NCBI RefSeq assembly: GCF_900114115.1
Contig: NZ_FORX01000007.1
Location: 86,077 to 150,076, forward strand
Reading direction: 5' to 3'
Length of the DNA: 64,000 bases
Origin: Desulfomicrobium apsheronum
GTDB lineage: Bacteria; Desulfobacterota; Desulfovibrionia; Desulfovibrionales; Desulfomicrobiaceae
Of the stretch, positions 55,031 to 64,000 are shown piece by piece. The notes beneath the pieces are model-generated. The model searched no databases. It was not told the DNA's origin and was given only the letters and a program-made list of their open reading frames with translations. How positions within the stretch are numbered: the stretch's first letter is position 1; each line of letters opens with the position of its first letter. Position numbers and translations under genes: made by a program.

Positions 55031-57445
55031 ATGAGCGAAGAAAAAACGTTTTCCCCGGAAAAAGACGAACTTCAGGGCGAAAATTCAGATACAGCCAGTG
55101 CCGACAGCTCTGTTCAGGAAGCGGAAATCCCGACCACCATGCCTCTTTTGGCGGTCAGGGACATTGTCGTCTTCAATTACATGATCCTGCCCCTGTTCGT
55201 CGGACGTGAAAAAAGCGTGCAGGCTGTGGACGCGGCGCTCAACGGCAGCCGCTACATCTTCATCAGCACGCAAAAGGACGAGGGCGTGGACGATCCCTCT
55301 CCCGAGGATCTCTACGCCACCGGCACCGTGGCCATGATCATGCGCATGCTCAAGATGCCCGACGGCCGACTCAAAGTCCTGGTCCAGGGCCTGACTCGCG
55401 CCAGAATCACCGAATTCGTGCAGCACGATCCCTTCGACATGGTCAAAATTGATACCATCGACGAGCTCGTGGTTGAAAATCCCGGCCCCGAAGAAGAAGC
55501 CCTGCTGCGCTCGGTCAAGGAACAGAGCGAAAAAATCCTGACCCTGCGCGGCATTGACGCCGGCGAGATCATGAACGTGCTCAACGCCGTGAACGAGCAC
55601 GGCCGCCTGGCCGACCTGGTCGCATCCAACCTGCGCATGAAGTCCTCCGAGGCCCAGCGCATCCTGGAAAGCCATGATCCCATCGAACGACTGAACCTGG
55701 TCAACTCCCAGCTGGTCAAGGAAGTGGAAGTGGCCTCCATGCAGGCCAAGATCCAGAGCATGGCCAAGGAAGGGATGGACAAGGCCCAGCGCGAATATTT
55801 CCTGCGCGAGCAGCTCAAAGCCATTCGCCGCGAGCTTGGCGACAAGGGCGGCGAAGGCGAAGAGATGGAAGAACTCAGAAAAACGCTGAACTCCCTTGGC
55901 CTGCCCAAGAAGGTAAAAAAAGAGGCCGACAAGCAGCTCTCGCGACTTGAGTCCATGCATCCCGACAGCTCGGAAGCGACCATCCTGCGCACCTATATCG
56001 ACTGGCTCATCGACCTGCCCTGGAAAAAGACGTCCAAGGACCGGCTCGACATCAAGGAAGCGGCCAAAATCCTCCACGAGGACCACTACAACCTTGAAAA
56101 GGTCAAGGAGCGCATTCTCGAATACCTGAGCGTACGCAAGCTCAATCCGTCCATGAAGGGCCCGATCCTGTGTTTTGTGGGCCCTCCCGGAGTTGGCAAG
56201 ACCTCGCTTGGCAAGTCCATCGCCAGATCCCTCGGGAGAAAATTCGTACGCATGTCGCTGGGCGGAATGCGTGACGAGGCCGAGATCCGAGGACACCGCC
56301 GCACCTACATCGGCGCCATGCCCGGCCGCATCATCCAGTCCATGAAGGACGCCGGAACGATCAACCCGGTCATCATGCTCGACGAAATCGACAAGCTCGG
56401 CAACGATTTCAGAGGCGATCCGTCCTCGGCGCTGCTGGAGGTGCTCGATCCGGAACAGAACAACTCCTTCACGGATCATTACCTCAACGTGCCCTACGAT
56501 CTGTCGAAGGTCATGTTCATCTGCACGGCCAACATGCTCGACACCATCCCGTCGGCCCTTTTGGACCGCATGGAAGTGATCCGCATCCCCGGCTACACGG
56601 AGCAGGAGAAGACCATCATCGCACGGCGCTACCTCCTGACCAGACAGATCAAGGAAAACGGTCTCACCAGCGACACCCTGATCATCTCCGACGCGGTTCT
56701 GGCCGAGATCATCAGAGGCTACACGCGCGAAGCGGGCCTGCGCAACCTGGAGCGGGAAATCGGCTCCATCTGCCGCAAGTACGCGCGCCGGGTGGCCGAG
56801 GGCAAGAAGGGGCCGTTCCGCGTGACCACCTCGGCGCTCATCAAGCTCCTGGGTCAGCCCAAATTCATGGATGAGGAGCGTGAAAGCTCCATGCCCCCCG
56901 GCGTGGCCCTGGGTCTGGCCTGGACGCCCTACGGCGGCGAGATCCTGCACATCGAATGCAGCCTTTTGCCGGGCAAGGGCAAGCTCATCCTGACCGGAAA
57001 GCTCGGCGAGGTGATGAAGGAAAGCGCCCAGGCGGCACTGAGCTTTGCCCGCACCAAGAGTGCGAGCCTGCAGCTTGCCGATGACTTCTTCGACACGCAC
57101 GACATTCACATCCATGTCCCGGCCGGCGCCACGCCCAAGGACGGACCATCCGCCGGCGTGACCCTCGTCACGGCGCTCATGTCGGCCATCAGTAATGAAC
57201 CGGTGGCCTCGGATGTGGCCATGACCGGCGAAATCACCCTGCGCGGACGGGTCATGCCGGTGGGCGGCATCAAGGAAAAAATCCTGGCGGCGGTCAGTCA
57301 CGGGGTCAAGAAGGTGCTCATCCCGGCCCGCAACGCTCACGACCTGGACGAGATCCCCAAGGAACTCAGAAAGCGAATCACGGTCAAAACCGTGGAAACC
57401 ATCGACGAAATCTGGCCGGAAGTGCGTTCCTTGAAAAACGAATGA
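55031..57445 (+). CDS. lon: ATP-dependent protease Lon
   Basis: An 804-residue cytoplasmic AAA+ protease that degrades misfolded and regulatory proteins. An N-terminal substrate-binding LON domain begins around residue 37 after a Ser/Glu-rich leader. The AAA+ domain has Walker A GPPGVGKT (384-391) and Walker [10 protein letters not shown]. The protease domain has the Ser-Lys dyad S707 (KDGPSAG) and K750 ([10 protein letters not shown]). ACGAGGAGAC precedes the ATG. It has its own promoter and terminator. Confidence 0.97.
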   Translation: MSEEKTFSPEKDELQGENSDTASADSSVQEAEIPTTMPLLAVRDIVVFNYMILPLFVGREKSVQAVDAALNGSRYIFISTQKDEGVDDPSPEDLYATGTVAMIMRMLKMPDGRLKVLVQGLTRARITEFVQHDPFDMVKIDTIDELVVENPGPEEEALLRSVKEQSEKILTLRGIDAGEIMNVLNAVNEHGRLADLVASNLRMKSSEAQRILESHDPIERLNLVNSQLVKEVEVASMQAKIQSMAKEGMDKAQREYFLREQLKAIRRELGDKGGEGEEMEELRKTLNSLGLPKKVKKEADKQLSRLESMHPDSSEATILRTYIDWLIDLPWKKTSKDRLDIKEAAKILHEDHYNLEKVKERILEYLSVRKLNPSMKGPILCFVGPPGVGKTSLGKSIARSLGRKFVRMSLGGMRDEAEIRGHRRTYIGAMPGRIIQSMKDAGTINPVIMLDEIDKLGNDFRGDPSSALLEVLDPEQNNSFTDHYLNVPYDLSKVMFICTANMLDTIPSALLDRMEVIRIPGYTEQEKTIIARRYLLTRQIKENGLTSDTLIISDAVLAEIIRGYTREAGLRNLEREIGSICRKYARRVAEGKKGPFRVTTSALIKLLGQPKFMDEERESSMPPGVALGLAWTPYGGEILHIECSLLPGKGKLILTGKLGEVMKESAQAALSFARTKSASLQLADDFFDTHDIHIHVPAGATPKDGPSAGVTLVTALMSAISNEPVASDVAMTGEITLRGRVMPVGGIKEKILAAVSHGVKKVLIPARNAHDLDEIPKELRKRITVKTVETIDEIWPEVRSLKNE

Positions 57446-57467
57446 TCCACCCCCTCGCTTAAAAATG

Positions 57468-57503
57468 AAAACCCCCGTGACACCAACATGTCGCGGGGGT
57501 TTT
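57468..57503. terminator. Bidirectional terminator between lon and the histidine kinase
   Basis: Stem AAAACCCCCGTGAC / GTCGCGGGGGTTTT with one mismatch and an eight-base loop; A/T tracts on both sides of a convergent gene pair. Confidence 0.9.
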
Positions 57504-57528
57504 CATTTGCCGTGCCCGGGAGCGCGAC

Positions 57529-60500
57529 TCATGTCCGGCGGAGGTTCGGGCCTTGTTCCGAAGATGCGCTTGCGGGCAGATCGATGACAAATCTGGTCCC
57601 GGTGTCAGGCGTCGACTCCACCCACATTTTTCCGCCGTGCCCACGAGTCACGATGAAGTAGGACACGGAAAGCCCAAGCCCCGTGCCGATGCCTGTAGGC
57701 TTGGTGGTAAAGAAGGGTTCGAAGATCCGGCGCATGACGTCGGCGGGCATGCCCGCCCCGTTGTCCTCGATCTCGCAGCGTATGCCCGAGGCCAGGTTCG
57801 ATAGTCTGATCACGATTTTCGGATCTTCGGACCGCTGATCGCCCATGGTCATGGCCTGGGCCGCATTGCGCAGCAGATTCAAAAAGACCTGCTCAAGTTC
57901 CGTCTCCGTGCACTCGACCGGCACAAGATCCAAGGCATAATCCTTGACGATGCGGATCTGCTTAAAATCGAAGCTTTTCTTCAGGTCATAGTCGTTTTGC
58001 GCCAGAATCAAGGCCCGGTCCACAATGACCGGCAGCGAGCAAACCGCGCGTCTGGATTCGCTGCGGCGACTAAAATCGAGCATGTGCCGGATAATATCCG
58101 CCGCACGCAAGGCGGCGTCCTGCATGTCCTGCACAAATGTCAGAATTTTGCGTTCCTGCATGTATTTCTCAAGCAGCTCCATATCAAGGCCGATGCTCTT
58201 GGCCACTTCGATATTCCTGTGAAAATCGGGACGGGTGCGCTGCACCAGATTCTGCGCGCTCTGCACGATGATCCCCAACGGATTGTTGATCTCATGGGCG
58301 ACTCCGGCCGCGATGCCACCCACCGAGACCATCTTCTCGCTCTGAATCATCATCTCCTGCATGCGCTTGAACTCGGTCACATCCCGTATCACGGCCAGAA
58401 GATAGCGCTCCATGCCGAGACTTATGAACTGGCCCGAAACGCTGCACGGCACATGCGCGCCGTCCTTGCGCCGGAATTCGAGTTCCATGTTGTTGAACTG
58501 GCCGGCTCTCTTCAGGCGGTCGATCACCCGCCCGCGACTCTCAGGATCGACGAACAGACCGATCTCAAGGGCGCTCCTGCCCACAAGCTCATCCTGGCGG
58601 TATCCTGTGAGCCGTGCGTAAGCGTCGTTGACTTCGACCAGCAGGCCGCTGTCCGGATCCGACAGCGAAATGGCGTCAGGGGAGAGCTTGAAGAGACGCG
58701 AAAATTTTTCCTCGGATTGACGCAACCGCTCCTCAGTGCGCTTGCGTTCGGTGATATCGCGAAAAATCCCCTCGACTCCAAGAACGGCGCCCTGCTCGTT
58801 GTAGTAAAGCCCGCTCGATGTGGCCACGAGCACCGGCTGGCCGTCCTTGCGCTTCAAGACCACCTCGAAGTCGGCCACGAAGTCCTGGGCCTTAATGCGC
58901 TGTAAGAAATTCCGTCGTTCCTCGGATTCGAACCAAAATTCCTCGTTCAATCGTCCGAGCATCTCCTCGGTGCTTTCGTAGCCCAGCAGGCGGGCCCCCG
59001 ACGGGCTGACCATGGCGAGCCGACCCTCGGCGTCGGTGCGGTAGAAGACGTCATGAATATTGTCGATGACCGAGCGATAGAGCTTCTCACTTTTGCGCAA
59101 GGCCTCTTCGGCCCTTTTCCGCTCGGTATAGTCGAAAAGCAGGGAGAGCATGACCTCCCGTCCCTGAAGAATGATGATCTCGGCGGACCAGAGGACGGAA
59201 CGCGCGCTGCCCGTACTTGTCAGAAACTCGATGGGAAACTCCTTGAAGGATCCCTCCTTGCGCAGAATTTCAATGGCCCTGTCCCTGAGGTCCGTGTCTG
59301 CCCATATCCCCACTTCCTTGGAGGTCCGGCCGATCTGGTCCTCCTTGGCATAGCCGAGCATCTCTACCCACCTGGCATTGACATCGATGAAACGGCCGGT
59401 GGCTATGTCGGAGATGACCAGGGGCGCGGGACTTGAATGAAAGGCCTTGGCGAAGCGTTCCTCGCTCTGACGCAGCAGTTCCTCGGCCTCCTTGCGCTCG
59501 GTGACATCACGTCCAACGCCGACGATGGCCTCGATTTCTCCCGTTTTCCCGAGAATGGCCGAATCGTTCCATGCGAACCAGCGCCAACCGTCGACCGTCA
59601 TGGCACGCTGCTCCATGTAGGCGGTATGAGGCGGGACAAGGAGCGCCTTCATGGCCCCTTCGGTGGCGGCCACGTCATCCGCATGAATGAGCGGCATGAA
59701 GGTCGAATTCAGCAGCTCGGCCTCGGATTTACCAAAGGTTCGGCAATACGCTGGGCTCACGTAAAGAAAGCGTCCCTCCAAATCGACCTTGACCAGCAGG
59801 TCGGTCTGATGCTCCACGAGAAGTCTGTATTTTTCCTTTCTCTCACCCGCCTTGCGCACAGATTCCGCCAACTCTGCCGTTTTAGCCAGGACCCGTCTGC
59901 GCAGAAAGAAATTCCACAGAAAAACGGCCACAAGTATTAAGCTCAGAATTCCGAACACCAGGACGATCATGCTCCATGGCAAAGCTGCCTGAACGGGACG
60001 ACCGGACCATTCGTCCATGATCGCACCAATTTCGGACCCCGTGATTTGATCGAACCCGCCCTGTATCACGCCCAGAAGCTCGGCATTGCCTTTGCGCACC
60101 GCCCCGTGCATCGAATATGTCGTGATCAGTTCCGAGGCTTGGCGAAATTCGGAACTTCTCTCATGCTGGGCCAGATAATGTCGCGCCACCGGCACGTCCG
60201 AGATGAATACCTTGATCTCACCTGAAATGGCCGCCCGGACAAGATCGCGCACACCGGGAAATGTGGCGAAGCGCAATTCGGGGTGCCGGGACAGGGCCAA
60301 GTCCCGGGCAGCGTCTCCTCCGACGATCCCTACCGAAAATCCGGCGAGATCTTTGACATTCTTGATCCCCCCGAGCTGGTCATGAAAGAATATGCCGGAT
60401 GGAATGACAGTGATCTGCGTCGTCAGGTCGAACAGCTCCTCGCGCTTCGGCGTCCGCGCCATCCCTCCAATCGCATCGGCCTTTCCTCCCCTGACCGCGT

Positions 60501-60768
60501 CCAGGGCGGCACTCCACTCCATGAGCTGGAATTCCACGGCGATGCCGGTCTTTCTGCTCCACAGCTCCCAGACATCGACCAGAATCCCCTTGGGACTGCC
60601 CGAGGCATCGAGAAATATGTACGGAGGATAATCCTTGTCATCCGCCACAACAATCTTCTCGGGAGCGGCCAGCGCATCCGAGACAGGAAAAAGCAGGGAG
60701 AAGAGGACAAGAAACGCGTGTGCCCAAAGACAGATCGCGAAGTTTACGTCCTTTTTATTGCAGCGCAT
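57529..60768 (-). CDS. Hybrid-sensor histidine kinase: periplasmic SBP_bac_3 domain plus four PAS domains
   Basis: A 1079-residue membrane sensor kinase. A signal peptide (to about residue 34) is followed by a periplasmic amino-acid-binding-like (SBP_bac_3) domain (about 36-256) and one transmembrane helix (263-289). Four PAS domains, each ending in an R/Y-x-x-TE-x-K-type PAC tail, span about 313-815. The HisKA phospho-acceptor is H825 in GVAHEINNPLG, and the HATPase domain (about 930-1065) carries the N box LLRNAAQAM, DNGAGMP and GIGTGLGLS. No receiver domain and no response regulator gene lie nearby, so it is an orphan kinase. The ligand is unknown. Confidence 0.93.
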   Translation of the reverse strand: MRCNKKDVNFAICLWAHAFLVLFSLLFPVSDALAAPEKIVVADDKDYPPYIFLDASGSPKGILVDVWELWSRKTGIAVEFQLMEWSAALDAVRGGKADAIGGMARTPKREELFDLTTQITVIPSGIFFHDQLGGIKNVKDLAGFSVGIVGGDAARDLALSRHPELRFATFPGVRDLVRAAISGEIKVFISDVPVARHYLAQHERSSEFRQASELITTYSMHGAVRKGNAELLGVIQGGFDQITGSEIGAIMDEWSGRPVQAALPWSMIVLVFGILSLILVAVFLWNFFLRRRVLAKTAELAESVRKAGERKEKYRLLVEHQTDLLVKVDLEGRFLYVSPAYCRTFGKSEAELLNSTFMPLIHADDVAATEGAMKALLVPPHTAYMEQRAMTVDGWRWFAWNDSAILGKTGEIEAIVGVGRDVTERKEAEELLRQSEERFAKAFHSSPAPLVISDIATGRFIDVNARWVEMLGYAKEDQIGRTSKEVGIWADTDLRDRAIEILRKEGSFKEFPIEFLTSTGSARSVLWSAEIIILQGREVMLSLLFDYTERKRAEEALRKSEKLYRSVIDNIHDVFYRTDAEGRLAMVSPSGARLLGYESTEEMLGRLNEEFWFESEERRNFLQRIKAQDFVADFEVVLKRKDGQPVLVATSSGLYYNEQGAVLGVEGIFRDITERKRTEERLRQSEEKFSRLFKLSPDAISLSDPDSGLLVEVNDAYARLTGYRQDELVGRSALEIGLFVDPESRGRVIDRLKRAGQFNNMELEFRRKDGAHVPCSVSGQFISLGMERYLLAVIRDVTEFKRMQEMMIQSEKMVSVGGIAAGVAHEINNPLGIIVQSAQNLVQRTRPDFHRNIEVAKSIGLDMELLEKYMQERKILTFVQDMQDAALRAADIIRHMLDFSRRSESRRAVCSLPVIVDRALILAQNDYDLKKSFDFKQIRIVKDYALDLVPVECTETELEQVFLNLLRNAAQAMTMGDQRSEDPKIVIRLSNLASGIRCEIEDNGAGMPADVMRRIFEPFFTTKPTGIGTGLGLSVSYFIVTRGHGGKMWVESTPDTGTRFVIDLPASASSEQGPNLRRT

Positions 60769-60871
60769 TGTGGCAGCTCACTTTTGAAGAAAATGCCGGG
60801 GGCGGAAGCATGGCATGATCCTTTGGAAAAACATCGCGGCGAGCCGGTTGCAACGGCCCGCCGCATGCGAA

Positions 60872-61348
60872 CTAGGGCATCAGGGAATCACTGATTTCCT
60901 TGAACAGATCGGCCATGCAGACCACGCCGATGATCTTGCCTCCCTCCTCGACCACTGCGCGTCCGCGACGATAGTCGAGAAAGACCTCAAGTACGCGGGC
61001 CAGCGGATCGTTGGGCCTCAGCATGGGGATGTCATGTTGCAGGCATTCCGAGATGCGGACCTGGGAGCAGCTGCGGCAGGCATGGGCAAAGGCGCTGTCC
61101 CAGTCTACCTCGTTGCCGTCCAGGACGGAGCCCTTGAGCAGGCACGGACCAATGCCCTGGATCAGATTCCACATGGAAAGCACGCCAATGAATTTGTCTG
61201 TTTTTGAAAAAACCAGCACGAAACTGGTGTCCGCCTGTTTGGCGCGAATTTGGCGCAGGGCGGTGATGGCCTCGGAAAGGCTCGCGTCCTCGCGCACGAA
61301 CGCAAAATCCTCACGCATGATATCCCAGACCCGCTTGCGTAACATCAT
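60872..61348 (-). CDS. CBS-domain pair protein
   Basis: A 158-residue soluble protein made almost entirely of two CBS motifs (about 5-75 and 95-155) with VLSMWNLIQGI and GVVCMADLFKEI as the paired end segments. CBS pairs usually bind adenine nucleotides and act as regulators. The ATG at 61348 is preceded by AGGGG at good spacing; a second ATG follows immediately. It lies 103 bases upstream of the histidine kinase on the same strand, and a joint signalling role is possible but unproven. Confidence 0.85.
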   Translation of the reverse strand: MMLRKRVWDIMREDFAFVREDASLSEAITALRQIRAKQADTSFVLVFSKTDKFIGVLSMWNLIQGIGPCLLKGSVLDGNEVDWDSAFAHACRSCSQVRISECLQHDIPMLRPNDPLARVLEVFLDYRRGRAVVEEGGKIIGVVCMADLFKEISDSLMP

Positions 61349-61363
61349 GATTATACCCCTGTT

Positions 61364-61373
61364 TAATGATAAT
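61364..61373. promoter_or_regulatory. Fur-box-like sequence upstream of the CBS gene
   Basis: TAATGATAAT is identical to ten consecutive positions of the 19-bp Fur consensus (GATAATGATAATCATTATC); the remaining positions match poorly, with 12 of 19 overall. It sits 16 bases from the predicted CBS start, so binding could block initiation. A chance match in an AT-rich stretch is quite possible. Confidence 0.3.
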
Positions 61374-61401
61374 GAAGAATAGGGCCCGGCCCCGAACTCA
61401 C

Positions 61402-62667
61402 TCAGTCGAAATCGGCCAAAAGCGCGCCGATGTGCAATTCTTCCGTCAGCGACTGGTTCTGATACAATGTCCTGATCCGCCACGAAGCCTGTTGCAGATG
61501 GGCGTTGGTGATGCCGTTGGCCAGGGCGGTGTAGGCTTCGAGAAAGGCGGCCAGATGATCGCACACCTTGAGCATTCTGCCGTCCTTGGGGCAGAATTCG
61601 TCACGGTTGTACGGCCCCTGCAACTGCTCCCAGCTCACGACTTTCGCCCGTCCGTCCTGCATGATGGTGGACTCGAACTCCGAGCCTACCTCGATGCCCA
61701 GAAAATACTCCAGCCGATCCACAAGCCCCCCATACACCGAACGGTCGAGGATGGAAAAGAGGCGGCGTTCAAGTTCCTGGCCTTCATATTCGCGGATCAG
61801 ATCCCCGATGCCCTGAACCGAACTCTTGACCGGCGAGATGATATCGCGGGTCAAGAGTTCCGGGATATCGTGAAAAAGCCCGGCATAGAAATTATTTTTT
61901 CTGCGCACCGGACAAGCGCCAACGGCGATGCTGAAAAAATAGGCCAGACACGCCACGATGAACATGTGCCCAAGGACGGAAGTCTCGGGGATGCGCGGGG
62001 TCTGGGACCAGCGTTTCTGAAAACGCAACTGCCCGCACATGAAGGCGAATTTCCCGAGCCGGGTGCTCGGCCCCTCGATCAGTTGGCGCACGCCGATCAG
62101 ATCCAGATGCGCCTCCAGGCCGCGCCTGAAATTGTCCTCGATGTCGTCCATTTCCTCATCCCATTTGTTCATGTCCCGGATGAGGTGGAACTCCCACCTG
62201 CTGGCGAAGAGATGCGCGGCGTCGAGAATCCGAGAGGCCAGGCTCTGGTCGCCGCTGACCTGCCGTTCGAAATGGTCCTTCATGCCGTCCCAAAAATCCT
62301 TGCCCAGAGGCTGGACGCGCGGCTGTAATTCATTGAGCACCCAGGCCGTGAGCTTCTGATAATGGGCTGGATTGGACTTGATCTGGTAAAAGATGGGCGG
62401 CTTGATGTCGGTTATGACCAAACGATAAAGGTAATCGTAAATTCCGCCGCGCACGATGTCTTCGCCAAGGACGGCCCTGTCTCCGGGGGAAAGATTCTGG
62501 GAGTTGAGCTCGAAAAGGAGCCAGGCAACGATCATCTTGTGGGCCTGCTTGTCGACCTCCACAAGTTCCATGGGACGCATCTTGTCGTTCCAGCGCTTCA
62601 TGAAACTTCCGGAAAAAACAAGTTGAAGCAAACCCTTGCGTATACTGGGCACTCTAGGCCTCCCCAT
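61402..62667 (-). CDS. HD-domain phosphohydrolase-like protein of unknown function
   Basis: A 421-residue protein without signal peptide. The middle/C-terminal part has an HD-like metal site: ETSVLGHMFIVACLAYF, AGLFHDIPELLTRDIISPVK and KVCDHLAAFLEAY, as in YfbR-like HD phosphohydrolases acting on nucleotides. The N-terminal 170 residues are helical and not recognised. A GTG at 62652 with a perfect GGGGAGG six bases before it is a good alternative start, as is ATG 62601 (MKRWND). An ISL3-type element lies 33 bases upstream of ATG 62667 and may have separated the gene from its promoter. Confidence 0.75.
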   Translation of the reverse strand: MGRPRVPSIRKGLLQLVFSGSFMKRWNDKMRPMELVEVDKQAHKMIVAWLLFELNSQNLSPGDRAVLGEDIVRGGIYDYLYRLVITDIKPPIFYQIKSNPAHYQKLTAWVLNELQPRVQPLGKDFWDGMKDHFERQVSGDQSLASRILDAAHLFASRWEFHLIRDMNKWDEEMDDIEDNFRRGLEAHLDLIGVRQLIEGPSTRLGKFAFMCGQLRFQKRWSQTPRIPETSVLGHMFIVACLAYFFSIAVGACPVRRKNNFYAGLFHDIPELLTRDIISPVKSSVQGIGDLIREYEGQELERRLFSILDRSVYGGLVDRLEYFLGIEVGSEFESTIMQDGRAKVVSWEQLQGPYNRDEFCPKDGRMLKVCDHLAAFLEAYTALANGITNAHLQQASWRIRTLYQNQSLTEELHIGALLADFD

Positions 62668-62700
62668 GATGCCGCATCAGGACGGCGGATAAATTTTTTT

Positions 62701-64000
62701 GGTTCCTCGCTGTTTCAAGTGGGTAGGGCAAATTTAAGCCTCCCCCCGATGAGGTAGATCATGGCGATCAGGTTTCGAGTCGATCGATAGCCCCGCGCCC
62801 TGGATTTCGCGGATTGAACCAGGCTGTTGAGCCCTTCCAGGATGCCGTTGCTGATCCCGGAGGTGAACCAACGCAATATACCGTTCCAGTGTCGTTTAAT
62901 TGTGGCCGCGGCCTTTTTCATGGGCTCCAGTCGGCTGTGCGTGGCCCAGAAGTACCATTTCTTTAGGAACGCTTCTGACTGCTCCACTGGCTGCGTGAAC
63001 AGCTCCTGGAAATTGAGCTTCAGATGATAGGCGCGGGTTGTCTTCAGGTTGAGTTTGGGCAGGCTGAGTTCTTTGAGACGTTCGGCCTGGCTAGCCTTGA
63101 GATTCACAGGATTTTTGAGCCAGACATGACGACTTTTGGAGAGTTCCGGACGGTCCCTCTGCTCGACGCGGCGGACCTCGTCCACCGCCTCGTTGATAAT
63201 TTTCATGATGTGAAATTTGTCGAATGTGATTTGAGCTTTGGGAAAGTGTTCCCGGATTCCGCCAATGAACGCTTGAGACATGTCGCAGCAGGCTTCCTCA
63301 ACGCGTTCTGGACAACCGCCATGTGCCGAGAAATCCTGCTTGAAGCACTCAACGGTTGAAGAATCCTTGCCCTCGGTGGCGAAGATGACTTTGCGGTCTT
63401 CCAGATCCACGAACAGGCTCACATAGTTGTGGCCACGCTTGCAGGCGGTTTCATCGACGCCGAACCGTGTGATCTCCGAGAAATCAGCTCGCTCACGGGC
63501 TTGGTCCACGTAATGGTGCACGATGCGCCACAAACGCGTGTCATGCTCGCCAACATAGGCGGCGACGGTCTTGACCGGCATGGCTTTGACGAGGGTCATG
63601 ATCATGGCCTCGAACAGTAGCGTGAAGCCGCTTCCTGGTCGGGCCCATGGAACAGGCAGGAGCTTGGCTCCGCACTTGCCACATCCAACCCGAGGGACTT
63701 TTGCCGAAAGGTAGGCCTCATGCTGGAAAAAGTTCAGATGACGCCATGTCTTCTCAACGGTGTCGTGAGCCTTGAGACCCATTTGACCGCATTCGGGGCA
63801 AGCGAACATGCTGCCGCGAGGAAAGCCAAGTCTGATGTCGAGGCGCTTTTGTTGCGGGTCGAATTCGCAAGAAACCACCTCCCACGGAGGGGTTAAGCCA
63901 AGGGCCAGTTGGAAAAGGTCGGTGTCTTTCATAGGCGAACGAATTACCCGGATGTGGTCAGGGGTTCAAGGCTCCTACCCACTTGAAACAGCGAGGAACC
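62701..64000. mobile_element. ISL3-family insertion sequence (complete, about 1300 bp)
   Basis: Perfect 26-bp terminal inverted repeats, 62701-62726 (beginning GGTTCCTCGCTGTTTCAAGT) and 63975-64000, bracket one transposase gene. The right repeat ends on the last base of the window, so a target-site duplication cannot be checked; the eight bases left of the element are ATTTTTTT, compatible with the AT-rich 8-bp targets usual for ISL3. The ends and the gene look intact, so the element is probably recent and potentially active. Confidence 0.93.
62715..63932 (-). CDS. ISL3-family transposase
   Basis: A 405-residue DDE transposase. An N-terminal zinc ribbon (CPECG and CGKCG) and a helix-turn-helix (VKTVAAYVGEHDTRLWRIVHHYV) precede the catalytic core: D in RFGVDETACKRGH, D in CCDMSQAFIGGIREHFP and E in SNGILEGLNSLVQSAKSRARGYRS. 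The stop codon lies within the left terminal repeat. It reads toward the HD-domain gene, so its promoter could also drive that gene by read-through. No frameshift or internal stop was found. Confidence 0.96.
   Translation of the reverse strand: MKDTDLFQLALGLTPPWEVVSCEFDPQQKRLDIRLGFPRGSMFACPECGQMGLKAHDTVEKTWRHLNFFQHEAYLSAKVPRVGCGKCGAKLLPVPWARPGSGFTLLFEAMIMTLVKAMPVKTVAAYVGEHDTRLWRIVHHYVDQARERADFSEITRFGVDETACKRGHNYVSLFVDLEDRKVIFATEGKDSSTVECFKQDFSAHGGCPERVEEACCDMSQAFIGGIREHFPKAQITFDKFHIMKIINEAVDEVRRVEQRDRPELSKSRHVWLKNPVNLKASQAERLKELSLPKLNLKTTRAYHLKLNFQELFTQPVEQSEAFLKKWYFWATHSRLEPMKKAAATIKRHWNGILRWFTSGISNGILEGLNSLVQSAKSRARGYRSTRNLIAMIYLIGGRLKFALPT

Overview
This 64 kb window is a chromosomal segment of a GC-rich (roughly 60%) deltaproteobacterium, most probably a sulfate reducer of the Desulfovibrionales and plausibly Desulfomicrobium. 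The assignment rests on gene content rather than a marker gene: a four-subunit 2-oxoglutarate:ferredoxin oxidoreductase, rubrerythrin next to a DEAD-box helicase, a stand-alone ferredoxin:thioredoxin reductase catalytic subunit with a glutaredoxin, an iron superoxide dismutase, a SulP anion permease, and gram-negative envelope genes (LptE, RND efflux, lipopolysaccharide-type glycosyltransferases). No rRNA, tRNA, CRISPR array or prophage was seen.

Layout. 1-3919: a SulP permease (cut by the window edge) and a tandem universal stress protein on the minus strand, separated by a long hairpin repeat, then a TrmO/class II aldolase fusion on the plus strand. 4209-6420: DEAD-box RNA helicase and convergent rubrerythrin. 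6421-6943: a gene-free, repeat-rich stretch. 6944-13326: TetR regulator and a complete RND tripartite efflux operon with two matching palindromic operators. 13399-20917 (minus): dnaE, queD, dtd, then two glycosyltransferases. 21055-26649 (minus): a tightly overlapped operon korD-korA-korB-korC-surE-fba-gap that joins the reductive/ferredoxin side of central carbon metabolism to gluconeogenic enzymes. 26898-38697: YhaM-type nuclease, tmk, a WaaE-like glycosyltransferase, fumC and a nitroreductase (minus), mtgA, rarD, an AT-rich second WaaE-like glycosyltransferase (minus), then glutaredoxin/FTR/NifU-like, gltX, a THUMP methyltransferase and sodB.

38761-54903 is a classic housekeeping block. 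After rpmB (minus), a strong sigma-70-like promoter drives yceD-rpmF-plsX-fabH-fabG-acpP; an intrinsic terminator follows acpP, then fabF-glyA, a hairpin, dCMP deaminase-ribD-ribE-ribBA-ribH-nusB-leuS-lptE-holA-radC. The genes supply ribosomal protein L32, phospholipid and fatty-acid synthesis, one-carbon metabolism, flavins, transcription antitermination, lipopolysaccharide export and replication. 55031-57445 is lon with its own promoter carrying a palindrome. 57529-62667 (minus) holds an orphan hybrid histidine kinase, a CBS-domain protein and an HD-domain protein of unknown substrate. 62701-64000 is an intact ISL3-type insertion sequence bounded by perfect 26-bp inverted repeats, inserted just upstream of the HD-domain gene.

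Most of the window is ordinary core genome; I see no anti-phage or otherwise obviously new multi-gene system. The points most worth a second look are the roughly 130-residue insertion in the SulP permease, the TrmO-aldolase fusion, the GapB-like cofactor motif in a gluconeogenic kor-fba-gap operon with a 43-nt korC/surE overlap, the altered third cysteine motif of the FTR-like protein, the intergenic repeats at 1735-1860 and 6514-6845, and the palindromes in the fabH-fabG and lon control regions.
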